The notes beneath the pieces are model-generated. The model saw only the letters and a list, made by a program, of their open reading frames with translations, had not been told where the DNA came from and ran no database searches. Shown here in pieces: positions 6,952 through 13,194 of a stretch of DNA of 14,872 nucleotides (positions are counted from its first letter, which is position 1; each line of letters opens with the position of its first letter). Position numbers and translations under genes: made by a program. This stretch comes from Gammaproteobacteria bacterium (GTDB lineage: Bacteria > Pseudomonadota > Gammaproteobacteria > BMS3Bbin11), in contig JAUVSB010000008.1 in assembly GCA_030597275.1 (NCBI GenBank), positions 1 through 14,872 of the forward strand, read 5' to 3'.

Positions 6952-8265
6952 CTACAAGTCCCTCGCCAGCAACCCATACTCTCCTGCCTCTGCAGGTAAT
7001 GGTATCTTCACCTGCCAGCCGCCTCCGGGCGCTTCTTCAAGAGGCTTGCCGTCTTTGTCCTGCATTTCATTCAGGGTAAAAGATATGTTTCCAGCCGGGG
7101 TCAGTAATTCTAGAGAGTCTCCGACAAGAATTTTATTTTTAACATTCACCAGTGAAAACCCATTTTTATTATTTTCTGCCACTTCGCCAACAAATATCTG
7201 GCGCTGAGATGTTGAAGCATTATCATGATAACGCTGAAGTTCCTCACTGTGGTGTCTTACAAAAAACCCATCGGTATAACCACGGTTTGCCAGCGACTCC
7301 AGATCACCCATCAGTGATGGATCGAATTCCCTGCCGGCCAGTGCATCATCTATCGCCCGGCGATAGATCTGGCTGGTTCTGGCCGCGTAATAATGGGACT
7401 TGGTACGTCCCTCAATCTTCAGGCAATCTACGCCCATTTTCACCAGCTGTGCGACATGTTCGACGGCACGCAGGTCCTTGGAGTTCATGATGTAGGTGCC
7501 GTGTTCATCTTCCTCTATCGGCATCAACTCACCCGGTCGATTAAACTCTTCCAGCAACATCACATGCTGAGCATTCTCATTGCGGTTATCTGCCTGAAAG
7601 TCCTGGCTGCCCTGCTCAATGCCAGCCTCAGTTTCCTCACCGGCCACTTTATAATCCCAGCGACAGGAATTCGTACAACTCCCCTGGTTGGGGTCACGAT
7701 GGTTGAAATAACCGGACAATAAACAGCGGCCGGAATAGGCGATGCAGAGTGAACCATGAACAAAGACTTCAAGCTCGATGTCCGGACACTGCTGGCGAAT
7801 TTCTTCCACTTCACCGAGGGACAGTTCACGTGACAGAATAATCCTCTCTATACCCACTCCCTGCCAGAACTTTACAGCCGCAGCATTGACGGTATTCATC
7901 TGTACTGACAGATGTATCGGCATATCTGGCCAGTTTTCCCTGATCAGCATGATCAATCCCGGATCTGACATAATCAACGCATCCGGTTTTAATACAACAA
8001 TTTTTGCCATGTCGGCAAGAAAAGTCTTCAACTTACTGCCATGCGGCATGATATTGACGGCTACAAAAAAACGCTTTCCCTGCGCATGAGCGGCCTCAAT
8101 ACCTACAGATAAATTATCGATATTAAAATCATTGTTGCGCACCCGCAGTGAGTAACGCGGTAAACCTGCATAAACAGCATCCGCACCAAAGGCCATTGCG
8201 TAGTGCTGACTCTTAAGTGTGCCTGCCGGTGACAATAACTCTACTTTTCGTTCTATTTGTGACAT
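6952..8265 (-). CDS. trhP: TrhP (YegQ), peptidase U32-family tRNA uridine-34 hydroxylation protein
   Basis: This 437-residue protein is of the YegQ class of peptidase U32 proteins (E. coli about 450). It opens with KVELLSPAGTLKS and an Ala-Asp-Ala-Val-Tyr-Ala-Gly motif. The family signature is centred on EVFVHGSLCIAYSGRC and SGYFNHRDPNQGSC, with four cysteines at 174, 181, 197 and 201 suited to holding an iron-sulfur cluster. The C-terminal beta-barrel region (about 350-437) is present. In E. coli TrhP is required for prephenate-dependent formation of 5-hydroxyuridine at tRNA position 34, the first step toward cmo5U. The name 'protease' is historical. A moderate TGAGAT ribosome site precedes the ATG. 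It lies 63 bp after the MFS gene on the same strand as aroC and may share its transcript. Confidence 0.93.
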   Translation of the reverse strand: MSQIERKVELLSPAGTLKSQHYAMAFGADAVYAGLPRYSLRVRNNDFNIDNLSVGIEAAHAQGKRFFVAVNIMPHGSKLKTFLADMAKIVVLKPDALIMSDPGLIMLIRENWPDMPIHLSVQMNTVNAAAVKFWQGVGIERIILSRELSLGEVEEIRQQCPDIELEVFVHGSLCIAYSGRCLLSGYFNHRDPNQGSCTNSCRWDYKVAGEETEAGIEQGSQDFQADNRNENAQHVMLLEEFNRPGELMPIEEDEHGTYIMNSKDLRAVEHVAQLVKMGVDCLKIEGRTKSHYYAARTSQIYRRAIDDALAGREFDPSLMGDLESLANRGYTDGFFVRHHSEELQRYHDNASTSQRQIFVGEVAENNKNGFSLVNVKNKILVGDSLELLTPAGNISFTLNEMQDKDGKPLEEAPGGGWQVKIPLPAEAGEYGLLARDL

Positions 8266-8328
8266 TTTAATCTCATGGGGCTACCCCTAAATCAATATCA
8301 GTTCTGCTATCAACGGATGTTGATATAT

Positions 8329-9474
8329 TCACACCCGCTTTTCAAATAAACCATGTACTCTAAACCATGCAAGTACTGCGGCAATAAGCACTACCATGCT
8401 GGCAGCCATGAATGTGAATTCCGCACCAAACCAGCCCATCATATAACCACTAACAAGGCTGCCCACTGCACCGCCAGCACCAAAACTTACACTGCCATAA
8501 AGCGCCATGCCACGGTGCTGATGGCGACCGGTAAAATAGCGATGTATCATTGATACCGCAACACCATGAAACAGACCGAAACTAACAGCATGCAACACCT
8601 GGGCCAGCACCAGCATGACTAATGAGCCAGGAAACATTCCAATCATCAGCCAGCGCAAGCTGGTAATGACACAACTAAAAATAAGCAAGGAACGAAAACG
8701 TACTGGTTTAAGAAACCGATGCATTGTAAGAAAGAGCATTACCTCAAACAATACACCAAGCGCCCACAAAATCCCGATTACGGTTTTACTGTAGCCGATG
8801 TCCGATAAATAAAGAGTATAAAAGGTGTAGTACGGCGCATGACTGGCCTGCAACAAAAAACAGACAGCCAGAAAACTCATCAACTCCGGATACTGCAGAA
8901 TGTACCGTATTATACCGCCCTGTTCCGCATGCTCAGGTTTCCCGGCATCGGGAATGAACAGAGTAAAAATAAAAATACCCAGCAAACAGGCCAGCACTAC
9001 CGGCAACACCAGTGATGCTGGAAAAGTATCCAGTGCATGCCCCAGCAACAAAGAAGATACGATGAAACCTACTGAACCCCAGAGACGCACCTTGCCATAG
9101 CGGTGGGCATCATCACCCAGATGATTCAAGGTAGTCACTTCCACCTGTGGCAATACGGCATTCCAGAAAAAGGTGAACAACATCATCACCAGCGCCAGCC
9201 ACCAGAAACTGTCACCGAAAAATACACCGAGGTAGAAGATGACTGATAATAGCGCTGCCAGGCGCACTAGCCGCATGCTGGAATGGCTGCGGTCAGCCAG
9301 CCAGGCCCATATAATTGGCGCAATCACCTTGGTGGCCATAATAATGGCCATCAGGTTTCCAATATCAGATAACGAAAAACCCAGTGAAGCCAGATATGGC
9401 GACCAGTACGGCAGCAGCACACCCAGTGTGGCAAAATAGGCAAAATAAAAAGATGATAGACGCCAGTAAGGCAT
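8329..9474 (-). CDS. MFS transporter, HcaT-like (MFS_1_like) family
   Basis: This 381-residue protein is strongly hydrophobic, with about 12 membrane segments and the compact size of the HcaT/LacY-like branch of the major facilitator superfamily. It begins MPYWRLSSFYFAYFATLG, as this family does, and has a basic-acidic loop after segment 2 (WLADRSHSSMR) that matches the MFS signature loop. E. coli HcaT is a putative 3-phenylpropionate permease; the substrate here cannot be inferred from sequence. The start is 17 bp after the aroC stop, so it is probably cotranscribed with aroC. I recall an MFS gene beside aroC in Pseudomonas, so the pairing may be conserved. No good Shine-Dalgarno is seen, which suggests coupling to aroC translation. 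Confidence 0.9.
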   Translation of the reverse strand: MPYWRLSSFYFAYFATLGVLLPYWSPYLASLGFSLSDIGNLMAIIMATKVIAPIIWAWLADRSHSSMRLVRLAALLSVIFYLGVFFGDSFWWLALVMMLFTFFWNAVLPQVEVTTLNHLGDDAHRYGKVRLWGSVGFIVSSLLLGHALDTFPASLVLPVVLACLLGIFIFTLFIPDAGKPEHAEQGGIIRYILQYPELMSFLAVCFLLQASHAPYYTFYTLYLSDIGYSKTVIGILWALGVLFEVMLFLTMHRFLKPVRFRSLLIFSCVITSLRWLMIGMFPGSLVMLVLAQVLHAVSFGLFHGVAVSMIHRYFTGRHQHRGMALYGSVSFGAGGAVGSLVSGYMMGWFGAEFTFMAASMVVLIAAVLAWFRVHGLFEKRV

Positions 9475-9491
9475 GTGCGGAATGCTGGTTG

Positions 9492-10571
9492 CTATGATTG
9501 TCCTGCTAAAACGTCGGCATTCTGGCCACGATGGCGTAACATGTGATCCATCAAGATAATTGCCAGCATCGCTTCAACGATAGGGGTTGCACGGATACCA
9601 ACACATGGATCATGTCGCCCAGTGGTAATCACTTCCGCTGATTCACCATCCTTATTAATGGTTTGTCCTGGCAGGCGCAGCGACGAAGTCGGTTTGAACG
9701 CGACACTGGCCAGAATATCCTGTCCACTTGATATACCACCCAGAATACCCCCGGCATTATTTGACAAAAAACCTTCCGGCTTGATCAAATCACGGTGTTC
9801 GGTTCCTTTCTGTTCAATACTGGCAAAGCCGGCACCAATTTCAACGCCCTTGGCAGCATTGATACACATTAGAGCATGCGCGATATCGGCATCCAGGCGA
9901 TCAAATACCGGCTCGCCCAGGCCGATGGGAACACCACTGGCAACCACATTTATTCTTGCGCCAACAGAGTTACCTTCCTTGCGCAGGGCATCCATATAGG
10001 ATTCAAGCTCAGCGACCTTGTCCGCATCGGGACAGAAGAAAGGATTTTTCTCGACGGCATCCCAGTCCAGTTTATCAATCTTAATTGGTCCCAGCTGAGC
10101 CAGATAACCACGTATGCTGATCCCGTATCTAAGCTTGAGATATTTTTTCGCTACTGCGCCAGCCGCCACACGCATAGCAGTTTCACGAGCAGAAGAACGG
10201 CCTCCACCACGATAGTCACGAAACCCATACTTCTTTTCATAGGTCAGATCCGCATGTCCTGGGCGAAACAGTTCCTTGATGTCGGAATAATCTTTTGAGC
10301 GCTGATCGGTATTGCGGATTAGCAATCCGATGGGTGTGCCAGTAGTTTTGCCTTCAAATACACCAGAAAGTATCTCCACTTCATCTGACTCTCGACGCTG
10401 GGTAGTATGGCGTGAGGTGCCGGGCTTGCGCCGATCAAGATCCGGCTGAATATCGGCTTCACTTAATTCAAAATCCGGAGGGCAGCCATCAACAATACAA
10501 CCTATGGCCGCACCATGGCTTTCACCAAAACTGGTGACGGTGAAAAGCTTGCCTATAGTATTGCCGGACAT
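9492..10571 (-). CDS. aroC: Chorismate synthase
   Basis: AroC converts 5-enolpyruvylshikimate-3-phosphate to chorismate with reduced FMN, the last shikimate-pathway step and the branch point to aromatic amino acids, folate and quinones. The 359 residues match the usual full length (E. coli 361). Family signatures are present: TSFGESHG near residue 13, RRKPGTS near 47, a YRGGGRSSARETAMRVAAGA stretch near 120, and GRHDPC near 320. The ribosome site AAGGA lies 7 bp before the ATG. It is 80 bp downstream of dcd on the same strand and 20 bp upstream of the MFS start, counting from stop to ATG. Nothing is missing or odd. Confidence 0.97.
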   Translation of the reverse strand: MSGNTIGKLFTVTSFGESHGAAIGCIVDGCPPDFELSEADIQPDLDRRKPGTSRHTTQRRESDEVEILSGVFEGKTTGTPIGLLIRNTDQRSKDYSDIKELFRPGHADLTYEKKYGFRDYRGGGRSSARETAMRVAAGAVAKKYLKLRYGISIRGYLAQLGPIKIDKLDWDAVEKNPFFCPDADKVAELESYMDALRKEGNSVGARINVVASGVPIGLGEPVFDRLDADIAHALMCINAAKGVEIGAGFASIEQKGTEHRDLIKPEGFLSNNAGGILGGISSGQDILASVAFKPTSSLRLPGQTINKDGESAEVITTGRHDPCVGIRATPIVEAMLAIILMDHMLRHRGQNADVLAGQS

Positions 10572-10651
10572 GTTAATTCCTTATTATCAGCCCACGGAAG
10601 CTCTGATTAATATTTTGTGGTTTGTACACTTTCTTTGCCTGTCAGATCAGT

Positions 10652-11221
10652 TTATGTTTTAGGCAATGTTACACCCATTTGACCCTGATATTTCCCGCCG
10701 CGATCCTTATAGGAGGTTTCACACTCTTCATCGCCTTCAAAGAATATCACCTGTGCCACGCCCTCGTTAGCATAGATTTTGGCAGGCAATGGTGTGGTAT
10801 TGGAAAATTCCAGTGTGACATGCCCTTCCCACTCCGGTTCAAACGGGGTGACATTAACAATGATGCCACAACGGGCATAGGTAGATTTACCCAGACATAT
10901 TGTCAGCACGTTGCGCGGAATACGCAGGTATTCAACCGTTCTAGCCAGGGCAAAGGAGTTGGGAGGAATAATGCAAACATCACCTTTGAAATCAACGAAA
11001 CTGTTCTCATCGAAGTTTTTCGGGTCTACCAGGGCGGAATTGATGTTGGTAAATATCTTGAATTCGTCGGAACAACGAATATCGTAGCCATAACTTGAGG
11101 TGCCATAGGAAACCACTTTGTTACCTGCCGCATCAGCACGCACCTGATCCGGCTCAAAAGGCTCAATCATGTTGGTTTCCAGCGCCATCTTGCGGATCCA
11201 TTTATCGGACTTCACGCCCAT
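10652..11221 (-). CDS. dcd: dCTP deaminase
   Basis: Dcd deaminates dCTP to dUTP, supplying dUMP for thymidylate synthesis. The protein belongs to the shorter gammaproteobacterial type opening with VKSDKWIRKMA. It has the SSYGYDIRC segment near residue 42, a GKSTYARCGI stretch near 113, and the TPFEPEWEGHVTLEFSN segment with the catalytic Glu near 137. The frame also allows a GTG start at 11227 (191 aa). I prefer the ATG at 11221 (189 aa), because the ribosome site AAGGAG lies 9 bp from the ATG but only 3 bp from the GTG. It follows apbC on the same strand but is separated from it by an intrinsic terminator, so it probably has its own promoter. metG, apbC and dcd are neighbours in Pseudomonas-type genomes. 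Confidence 0.95.
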   Translation of the reverse strand: MGVKSDKWIRKMALETNMIEPFEPDQVRADAAGNKVVSYGTSSYGYDIRCSDEFKIFTNINSALVDPKNFDENSFVDFKGDVCIIPPNSFALARTVEYLRIPRNVLTICLGKSTYARCGIIVNVTPFEPEWEGHVTLEFSNTTPLPAKIYANEGVAQVIFFEGDEECETSYKDRGGKYQGQMGVTLPKT

Positions 11222-11230
11222 CGCCACTTA

Positions 11231-11236
11231 CTCCTT
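11231..11236 (-). promoter_or_regulatory. Ribosome binding site that decides the dcd start
   Basis: AAGGAG on the minus strand is spaced 9 bp from the ATG at 11221 and 3 bp from an in-frame GTG at 11227. The spacing favours the ATG. Confidence 0.7.
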
Positions 11237-11271
11237 AACGTTTAGATAAAAAACCATGCGCATTATTACTG

Positions 11272-11310
11272 AAAAAGACCGGTATGAGAAACACTCATAC
11301 CGGTCTTTTT
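11272..11310 (-). terminator. Intrinsic terminator after apbC
   Basis: A perfect 17-bp inverted repeat (11272-11288 with 11294-11310) surrounds a 5-nt loop. Its core is GACCGGTATGAG, flanked by five A on the left and seven T on the right. Read on the minus strand it forms a G+C-containing stem ending in TTTTT, 22 bp past the apbC stop at 11333. The symmetry means it could also stop plus-strand transcription. Confidence 0.93.
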
Positions 11311-11332
11311 TTAGACTTAAGCTCGCGTGAAC

Positions 11333-12424
11333 TCAACTGTTATCAATAACAATATTCGGGAATGCAGCCGTAAAGTCCTTTTTCTTCTTCGATAGCTTGG
11401 CAGCCGTGCGACGAGCAATTTCACGGTAATTCATTGCTATTCGCCCTTCAGGATCTGCCACAACGGTAGGTTTACCTTCATCAACATCCCGACGAATAGT
11501 GATATCCAGAGGAATAGAGCCCAGGTAGTCCACGTCATACTGCTCAGCCATGCTCAGACCACCGCCTTCACCAAAGATATGCTCTTCGTGGCCACACTTT
11601 GAGCAGATATGTGTACTCATGTTCTCAACGATTCCGAGAACTGGAATCTCAACCTTCTCAAACATTTTCAGGGCCTTACGCGCATCAAGCAGAGCGATAT
11701 CCTGAGGGGTAGTCACAATAACAGAACCACTGACAGGTACTTTCTGTGCCAGTGTCAGCTGTGTATCACCGGTACCAGGCGGAAGATCGATGATCAGATA
11801 ATCAAGATCTTTCCAGCGTGTATCTTTTAACAGCTGCTCAAGCGCCTGGGTCACCATGGGACCACGCCAGATCATCGGTGTCTCTTCATCAATCAGAAAA
11901 CCAATAGACATTGCCTGTAAATTATATGACGTCATTGGCTCAAGCGAATTGCCGTCTTTCGATTCAGGCTGTGAGTTGACACCCAACATCCGTGGCTGAC
12001 TTGGACCATAGATATCCGCATCGAGAATACCGACTGTAGCCCCTTCAGCAGAAAGTGCCAGCGCCAGGTTAACTGAAACCGTGGATTTACCGACGCCACC
12101 CTTGCCCGAAGCAACAGCAATAATATTTTTGACGTTGTCCAGCATGGTCACACCTTTCTGCACCCCGTGCGAGGCGACCTTGAAAGAAACATTGATGTTG
12201 GCATCAGTGACACCATCAACGGCCATGACCTTTTCTTTCAGGATGGTGGCATATTCATCAGCAAAACCCTTGTTTGGATAACCGGCAACGATGTTGATGT
12301 CGACCTTGCCATTATTAATGTCAATCTTTTTGACTGTTTTGCCGCTGACAGGATCCTGTTCGGTATATGGATCGACTACCAGTTTAAGTGCTTCTTCAAT
12401 CTGTTCTTTTGTTACTTCACTCAT
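11333..12424 (-). CDS. apbC: ApbC/Mrp iron-sulfur cluster carrier ATPase
   Basis: This 363-residue P-loop protein has an N-terminal MIP18/DUF59-type domain (about 5-80) followed by a Mrp/NBP35 ATPase domain. The deviant Walker A GKGGVGKST spans 107-115 and is followed by DADIYGPSQP. IIDLPPGTGD (near 213) and VENMS (near 267) are family motifs. The paired cysteines Cys274 and Cys277 (CSKC) hold the bridging [4Fe-4S] cluster between two subunits. ApbC/Mrp passes iron-sulfur clusters to apoproteins in the cytoplasm. The start is supported by GAGG about 9 bp upstream and by the family N-terminus. In E. coli mrp is divergent from metG; here the order is kept, but yqaA sits between them. A strong terminator ends the transcript. 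Confidence 0.95.
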   Translation of the reverse strand: MSEVTKEQIEEALKLVVDPYTEQDPVSGKTVKKIDINNGKVDINIVAGYPNKGFADEYATILKEKVMAVDGVTDANINVSFKVASHGVQKGVTMLDNVKNIIAVASGKGGVGKSTVSVNLALALSAEGATVGILDADIYGPSQPRMLGVNSQPESKDGNSLEPMTSYNLQAMSIGFLIDEETPMIWRGPMVTQALEQLLKDTRWKDLDYLIIDLPPGTGDTQLTLAQKVPVSGSVIVTTPQDIALLDARKALKMFEKVEIPVLGIVENMSTHICSKCGHEEHIFGEGGGLSMAEQYDVDYLGSIPLDITIRRDVDEGKPTVVADPEGRIAMNYREIARRTAAKLSKKKKDFTAAFPNIVIDNS

Positions 12425-12594
12425 GTCCTGACCTCAAATATTTTGTCGGATCGCGAAAGGGCGCTAATCCTACACGGAGAAAGCCTAAAAGTCATTTCCC
12501 AGAGTGCTAATATATGTATTTCACCACCAATTGTGAGGCGAATTCCTGACATTAATAGTCAAGCATTCACCTCTTACCCGGCTAGACACATATC

Positions 12595-13026
12595 ATGGCA
12601 AATCTAATCGATGAATGGGGGCTGCTGGGACTGTTTATCAGTTCCTTCATATCCTCTACGCTATTGCCGGGAGGATCTGAAGCGATCCTTGCTGCACTAC
12701 GAATCAATGATGCACATGACCCGTTAAGCTTGCTGGCAGTCGCTACCGCTGGTAATACACTGGGAGGGCTATCATCCTGGTTGATAGGCTTCCTGATTGC
12801 CAGGCGCTGGCCAACACAAAAATTACTCAAACCAGAACAACAGAGAGCCAGCAACTGGTTGGAGAAACATGGCAGCCCGATACTCCTGCTATCGTGGTTA
12901 CCTATAGTTGGTGACCCGCTGTGCCTGGCCGCTGGCTGGTTAAAAATTAATTTCTGGCCTGCCCTGTTTTTTATCGCAGTTGGAAAAGCGGCGCGGTATG
13001 GGGTGATTTTGTTGTTGTTGAGTTAG
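12595..13026 (+). CDS. yqaA: YqaA family DedA-like membrane protein
   Basis: This 143-residue protein matches the length and pattern of E. coli YqaA, a small member of the DedA/VTT membrane family. A hydrophobic N-terminus leads to SSTLLPGGSEA (residues 20-30) and then AGNTLGGLSSWLIG (near 60). A conserved amphipathic stretch, GSPILLLSWLPIVGDPLC, lies near 98-115 and is followed by the final membrane segment. DedA-family proteins include undecaprenyl-phosphate and other lipid flippases and affect membrane homeostasis; the function of YqaA itself is not settled. No clear Shine-Dalgarno is seen before the ATG. It is divergent from apbC (170 bp between) and co-oriented with metG, with heptamer palindrome C between it and metG. 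Confidence 0.88.
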   Translation: MANLIDEWGLLGLFISSFISSTLLPGGSEAILAALRINDAHDPLSLLAVATAGNTLGGLSSWLIGFLIARRWPTQKLLKPEQQRASNWLEKHGSPILLLSWLPIVGDPLCLAAGWLKINFWPALFFIAVGKAARYGVILLLLS

Positions 13027-13040
13027 AAAAGAATTGCTTG

Positions 13041-13110
13041 AAGATCCAAGTTCCAAGATCCAAGTTCCAAGTAGGAAAATCTAAACCTTGGAACTTGGAT
13101 CTTGGAACTC
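13041..13110. repeat. Heptamer palindrome C (alternating AAGATCC/AAGTTCC units)
   Basis: The left arm holds AAGATCC, AAGTTCC, AAGATCC, AAGTTCC in tandem from 13041 to 13068, plus AAG. The right arm (13087-13110) is its inverted copy. 13049-13071 pairs perfectly over 23 bp with 13087-13109 across a 15-nt loop. The alternation of the two unit variants is kept in register between arms. It uses the same two units as element B about 6.1 kb away. It starts 14 bp after the yqaA stop and ends about 85 bp before the metG ATG, so it may form a 3' mRNA hairpin. No T-run follows it. Confidence 0.94.
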
Positions 13111-13125
13111 AATAGCTCTAAAAAC

Positions 13126-13134
13126 TGGTATAAA
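13126..13134 (+). promoter_or_regulatory. Candidate extended -10 promoter for metG
   Basis: TGGTATAAA fits an extended -10 (TGn followed by TATAAA). No good -35 is present at 16-18 bp; the right arm of palindrome C occupies part of that region. The start point would be near 13141, giving a leader of about 54 nt. This is tentative. Confidence 0.35.
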
Positions 13135-13194
13135 ACCCCCAAAATTGGTACCTTTCCGCCTCTTATCTTCATCACAATACTAACAGAATAGATT

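Noticed and set aside
6952..8265. Secreted collagenase-like protease
   Set aside because: U32 proteins were first labelled proteases, but this one has the YegQ/TrhP signature and four cysteines and lacks a signal peptide.
8308..8325. Hairpin after the MFS gene as a terminator (7-bp stem, loop GGAT)
   Set aside because: The stem is perfect but short and A+T-rich, and no T-run follows on the minus strand. Readthrough into trhP is more likely.
10622..11098. 158-aa plus-strand open frame opposite dcd
   Set aside because: It lies antisense to a clear dcd gene, has no recognisable domain or ribosome site, and is explained as a shadow frame. The same holds for frames opposite aroC (9622-9999, 9876-10298) and apbC (12167-12607).
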